Positions 1 through 10,903 of a DNA stretch of 64,000 nt are shown here, one piece after another (within the stretch, counting starts at the first letter, position 1; each line of letters opens with the position of its first letter). This DNA is from Zasmidium citrigriseum (Eukaryota > Ascomycota > Dothideomycetes > Mycosphaerellales > Mycosphaerellaceae): assembly GCA_002786025.1 (NCBI GenBank), contig NHNW01000003.1, forward strand, positions 434,001 through 498,000. Direction: 5' to 3'. The position numbers and the translations under genes are program-made. The notes under the pieces are model-generated. The model saw only the letters and a list, made by a program, of their open reading frames with translations, had not been told where the DNA came from and made no database searches.

Positions 1-655
1 ACTCTTCGAGCAACGGGTACATGATGCCCATACGGAAGTCCATTGTCGCCGAGAGATCAAGAACTTCTAGCTTCGGGCACAGGAAGAGCAGCAGAGCAAC
101 CTGACCATCTTCCATTCCTGCGTCTGCGAAGCGTTGGAGAGTGTCGACCAGCCGATGGCTTATGCCTAAATGTTTGATACACTGATGACCATCTCGATAT
201 GGACTGTTCGGGAGCAGCGCTGGGATGTTGGTGGTTGCTCGGAACGGATCCAGAACCATACGCTTGACCAGGTCGCGCTTGTTCGGCTGCTCGGTGAGGG
301 TGCGCATGAAGCAACTGATGTCAGCAATCCGCTGTCCAGGATACATGTTGTAGAGGAGTGGAGTGACGATTTCGTGAAAGCGTTTGCTACACCGGGCGAG
401 TGATGAGAGCGTCTTGAGTTTGGTGGCCCATGCCTCTTGATTGGTCTGCAGTTTGAGATAATAGTTCTCTTCTGAGTTCATGTCGACGCCAGCGGTGTCC
501 TCCTGTTCGAACATCTTCTCACGCTTGAGATGCTCCCAGCGTTGTCGGCCTATGACTTCGGGTGCAGGCAATTCAAAAACCGAGAAAATGGACAGCAGCA
601 GTTCGGCCGCCATGTTGCTGCCATTGGGCTTGTCAGTCTCTGATTCTTCCGCCAT
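1..655 (-). CDS. F-box-like protein, 3' part missing at window edge
   Basis: An open frame of 218 codons runs on the minus strand from an ATG at 655 off the left edge without a stop. An in-frame stop lies a few codons upstream, so this ATG is the first possible start. The N-terminal part holds an F-box-like stretch (AELLLSIFSVFELPAPEVIG, then LSSLARCSKRFHEIVTPLLY around residues 85-105), the usual layout of fungal F-box proteins that recruit targets to SCF ubiquitin ligases. Further on, LCPKLEVLDLSATMDFR looks like the start of a leucine-rich-repeat-type region. The F-box assignment rests on pattern only. A decayed relative seems to lie just upstream at 1.2-1.9 kb. Confidence 0.6.
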   Translation of the reverse strand, partial: MAEESETDKPNGSNMAAELLLSIFSVFELPAPEVIGRQRWEHLKREKMFEQEDTAGVDMNSEENYYLKLQTNQEAWATKLKTLSSLARCSKRFHEIVTPLLYNMYPGQRIADISCFMRTLTEQPNKRDLVKRMVLDPFRATTNIPALLPNSPYRDGHQCIKHLGISHRLVDTLQRFADAGMEDGQVALLLFLCPKLEVLDLSATMDFRMGIMYPLLEE

Positions 656-1212
656 GCTGGGATGGTCGGAAGAGCGATCATAGGACCGGGATCGAAATCA
701 GAGAAGGAGAAGTTGAAGCGTGGTCTGTTTGGAGTGCGGTGGGCGTTTGACGGTGGCAGCTGCCAGCTGCAGGTATCCGCTCGGTGCTGCAGGACCTGGC
801 ATAACCCCTGGCACAAACGAGTACTTGATAGGACGACTTTTTTCGTTGTCGTAATTCCTAAAATGACCTGTAGCAATCTTCATGATGCAGGGTCAGACGA
901 TCTTGGCAATCACATGGGTCAGAAACTCGTCGCCAAGAACCGCTCTCCCATTCCCACTTGTAAAGTGGTTTCGCCACGATGGCTGGGTTGGAGACTTTTT
1001 GTGGCATGCCGAACGGTCGCGGTCTCCAAATGCATGGCCCGAAAGCTGACTGTGGCCGGGTGATGGTTTCGCTATGAGTGGCCGCTCCATGGAAGGTCCC
1101 AGAGTCTCCCAGAAGAGCATGAACAGTCTTCAGCTCTTCGGATATGACCATCCAGGTCGATTGTCGGTCAAACGACACATTTGCCGAAGAGATTTCCGTC
1201 TCCAGCCCTTGC
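656..1212. other. Intergenic, no supported gene
   Basis: Short overlapping ORFs occur on both strands, none with recognisable domains or consistent splicing. The stretch holds the promoter of the F-box-like gene at 655 and possibly further remains of the decayed gene upstream. Confidence 0.5.
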
Positions 1213-1900
1213 TACCCAGGCACAGTGAAGCCTTCAATACCCCATACTCCAGACAGGCCGAAATGCGTGACACACAGCCACTCGCCGTTGCCCTGCCTCT
1301 TCCATTCAAGACAGGTGACTGACTCGCGTTCCTGGCCCTCTGGGAGGCCGACCACTTTGCCAACCTTCCACACTCTGGCAATGCCGGCTTCTTCGTCGAC
1401 ATCGGCAGAGACTTCAGTGACTATTGGCGTTTCGAATGTCAGCAATGTCGAGCATAACCAGCTTGCTCGGCCTGGCGGTACCTTTCATGCGAAAATCTGT
1501 CTGGAAGTACTCCAAATTCATGAGCTCGACAAATGCGTCATAGCCCGTTGAGGAGAAGGTGGCATCTCGCTGCTTCTGCATGCGGTGATCACAGACACCA
1601 GCTGGCGGGCTGCGTGGTGCGTTTCGGAACTGCCTGACATCAGTGTCCCTAACAGAACGCTCGAACAAGTGCCACATACTGTCGGGCAGATGAAGTTCCT
1701 CAGCGGCGTCTCGAAATCACGACGGTCATACGCATCGTAGAGGGAAAGCGTGAGCTGCTCGAGGTGCAAAGCGGTAGGAGTGGCACCTCGGCACCGTGCA
1801 TCCTTCGTGTCCATCATCGCGTGGCCATCCTCCTGAATCATCGGCACACGCCCGACAGGACGGCAGCTGGTATCGTCTGGGTCTCTGCAAGGAATCACTA
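1213..1900 (-). pseudogene. Decayed F-box/LRR-like gene fragment with frameshifts
   Basis: Three consecutive minus-strand frames each carry protein-like sequence but none is open throughout. About 1900-1700 reads ...TALHLEQLTLSLYDAYDRRDF. About 1716-1430 reads ...DAAEELHLPDSMWHLFERSV and then FVELMNLEYFQTDF. About 1450-1213 reads ...EEAGIARVWKVGKVV and ends in a stop. The joins near 1715 and 1435 need one-base shifts and show no splice sites. The style resembles C-terminal parts of fungal F-box proteins, and it sits directly upstream of the F-box-like gene at 1-655, so a decayed tandem copy is my inference. Two sequencing errors in one gene are the alternative. Confidence 0.4.
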
Positions 1901-2228
1901 TCTGGGTCCGAAAACTTGAAGGATGCGGCAGGTGTGCAGAGAGTGTCCCTGCTCGCAGAGGAAGACTGCCTCGCGTCACCAGACCAGCCCTCAAGCTCGG
2001 ATTGAGTTCAGACTGTCTTGACGGCGCCTCCTCTTTCTGACTGGTCCAGTTGGAACCCTGAAATTGTCGGCCAGTGATCCTTCGGAGGCCCGTCCGTAAT
2101 CCAATACGTCGAAAACGTAACGAGGCCATATTGGGCCAGACATCAGAAAGCCATCGACTGCATATTCTTCAAGCCAGAGCAAGACGACATGATGAGAAGA
2201 ATTCCACTTCACTAAGTACGCCTTAATC

Positions 2229-3174
2229 ATGCCCTTCGACCCGACATATGCCACAGTCCACAATGAAGACTGCGAGATCAAGTACTGGCATCAAGGCTCC
2301 GGACCTCTTTTGATGCTTGTTCCTGGAGGCGGCGGCATTGGAAGACAATACAATCGTCTATTCGAATACCTGGCCGATTCATATCATGTGTGCGCTTTGG
2401 ATCGTCGACAGAATGGAGGAAGCACAGTGGAGAAAGACAAGTACACTTTTCTCAATCCGGCACAACAGGCTCGAGATGTGATTGCTGTGATGAAAGATCT
2501 CGACTATGAGAAGATGCACTACTACGGGAATAGCGGCGGTGGGTGGCATGTAACATCGAGATGTTGACCACACATTGATGATATCTCTCCAGGTGGCATC
2601 ATCGGTCTAACACTTGCCGTTAACTATCCACAGTATTTGACCCACATCATCTCGCACGAGGCTCCGACAATTTCTCTCCTACCGGACGCAATCGATCTGA
2701 CAGAATGGACGTACCGCACCTTGGCTTTATACAAGGAACAAGGCAGCGCGGCCGCATGGGCAAGCTTTGCAGGAATGTTGACGGGCTATGAAGGACTGGC
2801 ACCTGGCGAAGACCCTTCGATGGATGATAAGACCAACTTCTGGCAATATGAGTATATTGTCTTCAACACATGGTGGTATGCAGCCAGAGATGCTTTCAAT
2901 TCGAGCTTCGTGTGACTGACATGTGCCGTGACACAGTCCTGACTTACGGCGGATTCGACCAAACGGCGTATCAATTGCAGTCGGCGTTGGGGAAGCGAGT
3001 AAAGATGCTTGGTACGCTCGAACAGTAAAGGAGCACCAAGACATCATTCAATGCCCTTGTTACGTCTTCCCAGGACCGCATACTGGATTCTGGTACTGTC
3101 CAAAAGAGTTCGCAGATCAACTGAAGACTGTGTTTGACGATCTTGAAGCTGGCAAAGGGAAGACTCAATCATGA
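2229..3174 (+). CDS. Alpha/beta-hydrolase fold protein
   Basis: Exons 2229-2538, 2593-2875 and 2937-3174 give 276 residues. The first intron (54 nt) joins GNSGG to GIIGL; the second (61 nt) has donor GTATGC and a CTGAC branch site and removes two in-frame stops. The fold signature is clear: strand plus oxyanion region LLMLVPGGGG (about 28-37), DRRQNGG (59-65), and the nucleophile elbow G-N-S-G-G with Ser102. The C-terminal part holds VFPGPHTGF with the likely catalytic His. No signal peptide is visible, so it should be cytosolic. Substrate is unknown. It is the first of four genes (hydrolase, SnoaL-like, transporter, P450) of metabolic type. Confidence 0.85.
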
Positions 3175-3261
3175 CGGTTGCGTGGATATATTGATCTATG
3201 TGCCGATAGGGAATCGAAATGATAAACTCAGAAACGATGTCATCGCCTCCATCAAATGCGA

Positions 3262-3944
3262 TCAAGGCGAAGCAAGCCATTGTTCCGACTCAGCAAGTAA
3301 CGCGGCTGCAGCCTCGCGACCAACTTGATCCGTGCCAGCAAGGTTCTTGTTGATGCTGAACCCCTGTCTGCTGAGCACATAGTCGAGATACTTGTAGCTC
3401 GGCCGTGCGTCGCTTGGCAATTGTATCTTGGGGGCCTGGCCAACGATCGGGCATGTTGGAACAATATAGTCGCGGTCGTAGATAATCTCGACTTGAACGA
3501 TGAACCATTGTCTTGAACCGTCCGGCAGTGAGACTTGTTCCAGTCGGGTCAGGAGTCGCATTGACGATATGAGCTCGTACTCGATGCCGTCAAAGGTGAC
3601 TCGTAGATTGATTGATCCTGTCGATACCACGAAGGCTTTCGTTCCGTTGATCTGAATCTCAGCTGGTTGAATGTTGTGTGATGAAGCCGTGCCGCCGTCT
3701 GCCATGCCTTTGGAGCCATCGATGAATGCGTCAACATTGCCAGTGAACCTAGATCAAAATTTCAGCACAGCTCTCGTCCAAGATGACAAGCTGCGTACCA
3801 GGAGATGTTCAACCACGTTCTCGACGCATCCGGATGGTAAGTACTTCGCAACTTGGCCCATTGATTGCTGTCCCGGAAATATCGCTCCTTGATGACAACT
3901 GATCGTATTTCACACTCTGCAAGGATATGCTCGGCCGAAGGCAT
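3262..3944 (-). CDS. SnoaL-like / NTF2-fold protein
   Basis: Exons 3944-3799 and 3748-3262, joined over a 50-nt GT-AG intron, give 210 residues. The start ECEIRSVVIKERYFRDSNQW followed by LRSTYHPDASRTW is the characteristic opening of SnoaL-like (NTF2-superfamily) proteins: two helices, then the strand with HPDA. The later WFIVQVEIIYDRDYIVP stretch fits the curved sheet of this fold. Members include polyketide cyclases, dehydratases and hydroxylating enzymes, as well as uncharacterised proteins, so the reaction cannot be told. It converges on the hydrolase at 2229-3174 with only 87 bp between the stop codons. Confidence 0.75.
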
Positions 3945-4421
3945 TGTCGGTGTTGTTCGCTGACTGTTGCAAGATTCGCGGAAGTTGCTTTCTTGCGATC
4001 AAGAGCACGACGGAAGGAGCGTGGCGTTACATGTGCGTCCAAATACACCTGATCAGCTTCGGCCTTCTCGGCGCAACCGTCGGCATCCTTCTTCCACTTC
4101 TTTCAAGCATGTGCTGTCTTTCGCCTAAGGTCTGGAGATCCTTCTGCGCATGATCCTCCAGCTTCCAGGGCTGTTCGGCATCTTGTCGTGCTGTTGGAGA
4201 TGGAAAGTGGTGTCCTTGGCGACCATTTGATGCCCTCCCAGAAGTGCCTCCCATTTTCACATGTACAGGCTATTCCCCATCCGTCCAATGCTCGTATTGG
4301 ATAGACTTCACCATGTCCCCACCTGTGCCCTACTCTCCGATCGCTTGAACCTTCCTGCTTGTTGATCAATAGATTTGACTGCAGTCCACTTTCGAGAAAC
4401 ATCGACTTTCATCAGCCGGTC
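3945..4421. other. Divergent intergenic promoter region
   Basis: The 477 bp lie between the start codons of the SnoaL-like gene (minus) and the sugar transporter (plus). I see no further gene; ORFs here are short and unsupported. The arrangement allows shared control of the two genes. Confidence 0.5.
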
Positions 4422-6138
4422 ATGGAGGAAGAACAATCAGGCAAGACAGTAGACAAAGCGCACCTGGAGATGGTGCACTCTCAGGATGATCCGCAGTCGA
4501 CCACGAAGGACAGGCACGATGTCACCGAAGACAAACTTCTCAACCAAAAGAGACCGTTTACGCCGTACTTGATCGCTTTCGCCGGAGTCGTGGGATTCGT
4601 GCCCTGGATGGTCAATTTCGATGGTGGATTCTCTGGAGTCGTGCTGGCCATGGCGTCTTTCAACAATGCGTTTGGGAGCGAGTGCCATGACACACCAAAT
4701 GGCAGGCAATGCAGGCTGAATGCGACTGAGCAGTCTCTACTGGCCATTCCGTATCTGTTCCAGGCTCTTGGTGGAGCTCTGGCTGGAGTCTTGGGAGCAT
4801 ATATTGGTCGACGTGTGGCCATCAACATTGGCTGTCTCATCGTCGTTGTCGGTGCTGCTGTCATGATTGGGATCGATACTTTTGCAAAGTGAGCCAAGAA
4901 CATGTTTGGCAGAGAGACTCAGACTTGCTGATATTGGTCTTTCCAGATTCCTCGTTGGTAAATGCATCGAAGGCGTCGGACTTGGCCTACTCCTTGGAGT
5001 AGGCATCGTCTACGGGACCGAATGCATCCCGGCAAGCCAGCGTGGTGCTCTTCTCAGTGTGTACAACGTCGCACTCGCGATGGGTAATGTCGTTGTCGCA
5101 GCGGTCTGTGTTGGCTCGTCCAAGCTTTCGCCTGACAATCCACTTCAATGGAAGACGCCAGTGGTCTGTCAATTCCCCATCGCTGTTCTCCTGGCGGCAT
5201 CTGTGTGGTTCTTCCCTGAGTCTCCGAGATGGCTTCTTGCAACAAAGTCCAAACCGGAAGAGGCTCGCAAGGCTTTTGCACGATTCTATCGAGCGGATCT
5301 ACATTCGGAGGAAGTCGACCTTCAGATGTCTCAGACCCAAATGAATCTCCAACACGATCTGGAGCAGAAGGGCGCAGTCTCTTGGTTGCAAATCTATCAG
5401 GGAGTCAATCTTCGACGCACCGTCATCTCAGGCTTCATCTTGGTAGCACTGGCCATTTGCGGCATCCAATTTGCTCTGTCGTATGCGACTGTCTTCCTGC
5501 AAGATGTTGGCATTTCGAACAACTTTGTCGTCAACTTGATCTTGGGATGCTGTATTCTCGCCGGGACAGTTCTGACTCCTTGGTGTCTGGAGTATCTCGG
5601 CTGTCGTGGCTCTTTGCTTGCAGGCTTCAGCGTCATGTCGTTGTGCATGCTGGTCTTCGCAGCCGTGGCATCTGGCCTGGGATCAGACTCATCAGTCTCT
5701 CACACAGTCCTTGTCGTCTTTCTCTGCCTCTGGGCATTCAGCTTCGGCGCTGGAATCGGATCTGCTGTCTGGTAAGTCACTCCAAATCGCATCAAAGGAA
5801 AAGAGCTAACAAATATGTGCAGGCTGGCATCAGCAGAAATGCACTCCGTCCGCCTTCGAACCTACGGCCAAGCATCCTCAGCGACGGTGTACCAAATCTT
5901 CGGCTTCGCTGCCACTTTCTGGACACCGTATATGCTTCAACCTCAATACGGCAACTGGGGCACCAATGTCGGCTACTTCTACTTCGCCGTCAATGCCGTC
6001 AGCTTCGTTTTGACGTTCTTGTTCGTGCCCGAGACGGCCAAGCTGACGTTGGAGCAAATCGACGAGTATTTTGCGTCAGGGGTGCCAGCGTGGAAGACGT
6101 CTGTGAGGAAGGATAAGAGACTTGCGAAGGGAGAGTAG
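4422..6138 (+). CDS. MFS sugar-porter family transporter
   Basis: Exons 4422-4888, 4947-5771 and 5823-6138 (introns 58 and 51 nt) give 535 residues. The ATG at 4422 is the first in frame. Sugar-porter signatures are present: an acidic N-terminal tail, GAYIGRRVAINIG after the second helix, PESPRWLLATK in the central loop, and PETAKLTLEQIDEYF after the last helix. Twelve hydrophobic segments can be followed. The family carries hexoses, disaccharides, quinate and related polyols by proton symport at the plasma membrane; NFDGGFSGVV near helix 1 suits a maltose/hexose-type subfamily, but the substrate is not decided by sequence. It sits between a SnoaL-like gene and a P450. Confidence 0.92.
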
Positions 6139-6619
6139 ATATTTCGAATGCTACAAGTCTATGCGATCTCGTGAAGTTACTGCTTTCAGTGGCTTGTTGT
6201 CCGTCGGTCTGGAGCACGGCTAGCCATCGTCGCCAGTCAGGCGAATTGACCCAAACGAGCCTCAACGTGGACCCACAAGGCTGAGAGCCTTGCCTTCGAG
6301 ACCCCTGTCACTCACGAGCTAATTCGAGCCAGGGTATGAAGGATCGCTGGCCGCTTTATACAGGGCTTTGAAGATGCATCAACTTTGCCCAGATATTGGA
6401 AGGATCGCTGGCCGCGCTACGGAGGGCTAGCAAGGGTTCGCACGAGTCGTGAAATCGTCCAAGACAACCGGTGTCTTCAATCAGATCAATGTGTTAAACG
6501 GAAACCCTTACTCAGAGCGGCGAGGCGAAAGTCTTCGCTTATCCATTAGACTGCGAGTTGGAGGTCGTAATAAGTAACGGTTCCAATGGAGCTGCTTCCA
6601 CACGACATCGCACTAAAGC
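6139..6619. promoter_or_regulatory. P450 upstream region with a 17-bp direct repeat
   Basis: The 481 bp between the transporter stop and the P450 start contain no gene. GAAGGATCGCTGGCCGC occurs twice in direct orientation, at 6338-6354 and 6399-6415, 61 bp apart, and both copies are followed a few bases later by AGGGCT. Perfect spaced repeats of this kind in a promoter suggest a binding site for a dimeric regulator, which is inference. Confidence 0.5.
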
Positions 6620-8516
6620 ATGATGTCTTCTGAGCGAGCTGCTTCAAAGCGAAGTCTGGTCGTTACTGCGATATGTGTTGTTGTCTTGACGACGATTGGT
6701 TTCTTACTTAGTATCCTCATTTCATACGCCGTTGCCAGTAGACGACGAAAGAACTTCCCACCCGGCCCATCAGGACTTCCCGTCATCGGCAATCTCCATC
6801 AAATCCCTCAGCAGAAAGCATACCTAAAGTCAGTCCTCTTCACCCACTTATTACTGCATCATCATCTAATCCAACTCCAGATGGCATGAATGGAGCAAAC
6901 AACACGGCTCCATAATCGGCCTGAAATTCGGTCCCCAAGATGTCGTAATCCTCAACAAAGCCAAACACGTCCAAGAGCAAGTCTTCTTTCCCCTTTTGTT
7001 CCCCTTCCACCTTCTGACGAACAATTTGTAGGCTCTTCGATAAACGCGGCGCCTTATACAGTGAGTTGCAAAGACAGATATCGCTCGACGGCGTAGAGAG
7101 ACCATGGCTCACACCCTTCCTCTTTTGCAGACGGCCGTCCACCAAACCACATCGGCGAAGACATAATCACCCACAAAAACGCCCAAATTCTGCTCGCGGA
7201 CTACGGCCCCGAATGGCGACGTCTGCGGAAAGCGATCCAAGGCCTTCTCTCTGTCACAGCGGTTGACAATCTCCTCCCCATCCAAGAAGCAGAGTCGACG
7301 CAACTCCTGCATGAAATGCTGCATGAGCCAGGAAACACCTACCGACACATCCGGCGGTACGCCACTGCCGTCGTACTCGCATCAGTCTACGGCCAAAGGG
7401 GCGAGAGCTACGAGAGTTCAAAAGTCCAGGCTCTGTACCACGCGCAGGAGCAGTTCACCAGTATCCTCGCTGCAGGAGCCACGCCGCCGGTAGATATCTT
7501 CCCGATACTGAAGTGGGTTCCTGCTGGGTGGAAGGTGTGGGCGTTGAGGATTCGGAAGGAGCAGAGGGTGTTGTATAGGGCGCTTTTGGAGGAGACGAGG
7601 GGGCTTGTGGAGAGGAGGGGTGGGCTCGGGTGTCTTTTGGAGAAGTTGCTGGAGCCCGGGGCGAGGCATGGGTTGAATGAGGAACAGGTTATGTATACGG
7701 GTGGGACGCTGGTGAGTGTCTTTGGAATGTTCTTGTGAGAATTTTGGGCTGACTCGGAGATTGTTCAGATGGAAGCCGGCTCCGATACGACGTCCTCAAC
7801 ACTCCATTCGTGGTGCATCGCCATGATCGAGAATCCAGAAGTGCTCGTTGCCTGTCAGAAAGAGCTTGACGAAGTCTGCGGAGATCGAATGCCAGCAGCA
7901 GGCGATCTCCAAAATCTTTCATACTTGCGAGCCGTCATGTCCGAGACTCTTCGCTGGAGACCAGTAGCTCCCGGAGGAATCCCACATAAACTGGTACAGG
8001 ATGACGTGTATGAGGGATATGTGCTACCAAAGGGAACCATGTTGTTCGCAAATACGTGGAGTATCCATCAAGACGACGAAGACTACGAAGATGGTACGAA
8101 GTTTAATCCAGAACGATGGCTGAAGAATCCAGCAACCGGAACGAGGGCCGAAAGTGCAACTGAGAAGGCCGAAGGTCGAAGAGCTACGTACACCTTTGGT
8201 GCGGGAAGGCGTGTATGTCCAGGCCAGGGGATGGCTGAGAATTCACTGGTAAGTACAGCTTCCGACTCGAAGCCCCCAGGCAGGGCTGATGTGTATTCAG
8301 ATGCTGGTGATGGCACGATTAGCATGGGCATTCGACCTTTCAGCCGATCCAGGACATGCCATTGACTCCTCGATGGAAACAGGATACTCTGGCGGCTTTG
8401 TATGTGGACCTCTTCCCTTCCAGTTTCGAGCTCGCGTTCGATCGGGAGTGCATGGCAGAGCAATCGAGGCTGCATTTGAAGACGCAAAACCGTTCCTGGC
8501 AAAGTTCGAGAGTTGA
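6620..8516 (+). CDS. Cytochrome P450 monooxygenase
   Basis: Six exons: 6620-6828, 6881-6976, 7032-7060, 7131-7711, 7769-8248, 8301-8516 give 536 residues. The second intron (6977-7031) has a GC-AG pair with donor GCAAGT; the 29-nt exon 3 encodes the conserved stretch LFDKRGALY. Landmarks: N-terminal membrane anchor (about 12-38), proline-rich hinge FPPGPSGLPVIGN, I-helix AGSDTTS (308-314), ExxR E364-TL-R367, and haem-binding FGAGRRVCPG with Cys455. It is therefore an intact microsomal class II P450 needing a CPR partner. The style is that of fungal P450s of specialised metabolism or xenobiotic oxidation; the substrate is unknown. MMSS at the start leaves a one-codon choice of initiation. Confidence 0.93.
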
Positions 8517-8785
8517 AAGAGATTTGAAGTGTACCTTTCTGAAAAGGTCCCAGTCTGATTCATCGGCTGTCCTCAACTTCAACTGTTACACTTTTGTTTA
8601 TGTCTGTCCACTTACTTGCTATGCCATCAACCATGCGGGTATTTATCAACATGCTGCGTATCCAATCGGTTCGTACACTCGTAACACAACTCCACATCAC
8701 ATCATAAACAAAACTCGCCATCTTTTCGAGCAGTAACGCTGCACAAGTCCATCTCTTCCTATGGCCCCCTTAGCATTCGATGTCA

Positions 8786-10903
8786 TCATCGCTGGTCTCG
8801 TCTCTTCGCTGTGTCTTCCTCGAATGCGGCCTCCAGATTCCTCTGAGCAGCGCCCATATCCGTTCGTTGCCTCTTAGCAGATCCTGACCCGGATCCGAAC
8901 ATATCGCTCAGTGTTGCGCTGAGACTTCGGCCTCTGCCAGTGCCGCCTTCTCTTGGACTGCCTGCTGCAGCACGCAAATCTGCTGCTTCTTCGCTATCAA
9001 AGTCCATCTCGCCACTAGCAATGCTGTGGCGCTTCAGACCACTCGGACCTATCGGCACAGTAGAGTTGAGGTTGGTCGGTCGCAGATTTGAGCTCGGCGT
9101 CGGTGTCTTCCTTCGGGCACGGAGGGTCCCAGCTGGTGACTTGTCGACACCACGGCGGAGCTCGTCAGCGACGATGGCGCTCAAAGAGCCGCTCAGGGGA
9201 GACGTCAGCGGCCCGGGGAGAAGTGAGACAGAATGGCGGCTCAGTAGTCGTGGTGAAGGAGGCATTGTGTTAGGGTCAAGTAAACGCCGATCCGGAGAAG
9301 GTGTGTCCGTGGCTGGTCCGGAGGGCGTCCTCATGAGCGGTGTCCTAGGCCGTAAGGCAGATGTATGGGGCGTTGTTGGGATGACAGGCTCCGATGTCGT
9401 GGCATGCATCGTCGGCTTTTTGGGCGGGTCAACGTTTGCTTCGGGGTGAAGCTGATCTGCTGAGTCTGTGTGAATCGCACTCGCGGTGCCTGGAGGCATC
9501 TCGTGTATTCGTTCTGACAGCGGATTTGCTGCTGCCTTGGGAGGACTCCTACCGAGCGAAGCCTGTGATAAGGATCCTGCAACTTCCGAATGATACCTTC
9601 GCATTGACGCGGTGCCTTTGGAGGATGTGGTTGCAAACGACTGCTGACGGGCTGCTTCGGCGTCTTCACGCTCGCGTACTTCTGGCATGACGCCCTCCTC
9701 GTCGGCCAGATTGATTGCATCTTGATCCTCGTCCTCGTCATCGTTTGTCTCCTGCTTTCTCCCCGACGTGATGCACCATACCCCGAAGAATGTCAGAGCA
9801 CAGCCGCAGATGAACTTGGCAGCATCTCCAGGTGCCTCCCTCTCAAAGTCCCGGTAAAGCACAGCACTTCCTACGATCACGGAGATCGTGAACAGTACGA
9901 ACTGAGTTGGGATGACCATTGTTGCGTTGAAGCGCTGCAGTGCCCTGTTCACATACTTGATCTGCATGACCGCCGTGAAAATGAGGACCGCGAGCAGCAA
10001 GTATGTGATAGGGAAGGTCACAACCCTCCAGATCTTGTATGTCAAGAGAGATGCAACGCCCTTGGTTGATAGAGCCGTGTATCCGCCAAAGAGGCCAACC
10101 AGTCCAAGATCGATGAGGATTGTCTTGTGTCCATATTTGTTGCTCAGAACCAGCAGTACAACAATAAGGAACAAAGTAATTCCCAGGTAGGTCTCGAACT
10201 CCCACGTCGTCACAAGCTTCCAAATGGCATCAGGAGTGAGCTTCGGATTGCTGGCGCTGGCACTCAGAACGACTGTTACACATCCGCCAATAGCGATGAT
10301 CACTCCAAGCCCATCTCTCCATCGGAAGTGCTCTCCTAACAGCAGTGGAGCTATGATGCAGTTCGAAACCAGCGCCACGACGCCCAGCGGTGACACAATG
10401 GAGGCAGGCGCAAAGCCATAGGCGAGAAAGTTGCCAATCTCTCCCAGAACCATCATTGTGATGCCCAGCCACCAGATGGGCGATTTCAGATACGACTTCT
10501 CCTTCTCTTCATCATCGTCCTCTTCAGACCGTGCTGTGTCCGATCCGGTGCCTGAAACCTTCCGCGAATCTGTCCCGGATAGCAATGGCTCTGTTTCGCC
10601 GTTCTCTCCCTTGACATTCTTCTTCGCCCGCTGCTCTGCCACCTCCTCTTGCTGCGTCCCGTAGCTCGCGTTCCTCTTCTTCGCTGCCTTACGCTTTTCT
10701 TGCGATCTCTGCTCCCGGTCCCTGCTCAATCGCATGTGGGCGTATCGCTGGGTGTTCAACGCGAAGGATATCAATATGTTTCCGCAGATCGCGGTAACAA
10801 CGCCAATCAAACTGCTCCAGCCATCTTTGCTGCCCTTAGAGCCGTCCTTCGCGTAGGCGGAGATGGCGGCTTCGGGGGAGGTGTATGTGCTCGGGATATA
10901 CAT
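8786..10903 (-). CDS. NIPA-type magnesium transporter family protein (DUF803)
   Basis: One uninterrupted frame; I place the start at 10903 (MYIPSTYTSPEA), giving 705 residues, although the frame is open to an ATG at 10948. The first two thirds hold about nine membrane helices with the NIPA/DUF803 signature: LGEIGNFLAYGFAPASIVSP, PLGVVALVSNCIIAPLLLGE, TILIDLGLVGLFGGYTALSTK, and a final helix ending before SGRKQ. A charged loop after helix 1 separates the first helix from the rest. About 290 residues of low-complexity Ser/Pro-rich tail follow, longer than the animal NIPA proteins. The family moves Mg2+ or other divalent cations across plasma or endosomal membranes; the assignment is by family. 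Confidence 0.9.
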   Translation of the reverse strand: MYIPSTYTSPEAAISAYAKDGSKGSKDGWSSLIGVVTAICGNILISFALNTQRYAHMRLSRDREQRSQEKRKAAKKRNASYGTQQEEVAEQRAKKNVKGENGETEPLLSGTDSRKVSGTGSDTARSEEDDDEEKEKSYLKSPIWWLGITMMVLGEIGNFLAYGFAPASIVSPLGVVALVSNCIIAPLLLGEHFRWRDGLGVIIAIGGCVTVVLSASASNPKLTPDAIWKLVTTWEFETYLGITLFLIVVLLVLSNKYGHKTILIDLGLVGLFGGYTALSTKGVASLLTYKIWRVVTFPITYLLLAVLIFTAVMQIKYVNRALQRFNATMVIPTQFVLFTISVIVGSAVLYRDFEREAPGDAAKFICGCALTFFGVWCITSGRKQETNDDEDEDQDAINLADEEGVMPEVREREDAEAARQQSFATTSSKGTASMRRYHSEVAGSLSQASLGRSPPKAAANPLSERIHEMPPGTASAIHTDSADQLHPEANVDPPKKPTMHATTSEPVIPTTPHTSALRPRTPLMRTPSGPATDTPSPDRRLLDPNTMPPSPRLLSRHSVSLLPGPLTSPLSGSLSAIVADELRRGVDKSPAGTLRARRKTPTPSSNLRPTNLNSTVPIGPSGLKRHSIASGEMDFDSEEAADLRAAAGSPREGGTGRGRSLSATLSDMFGSGSGSAKRQRTDMGAAQRNLEAAFEEDTAKRRDQR

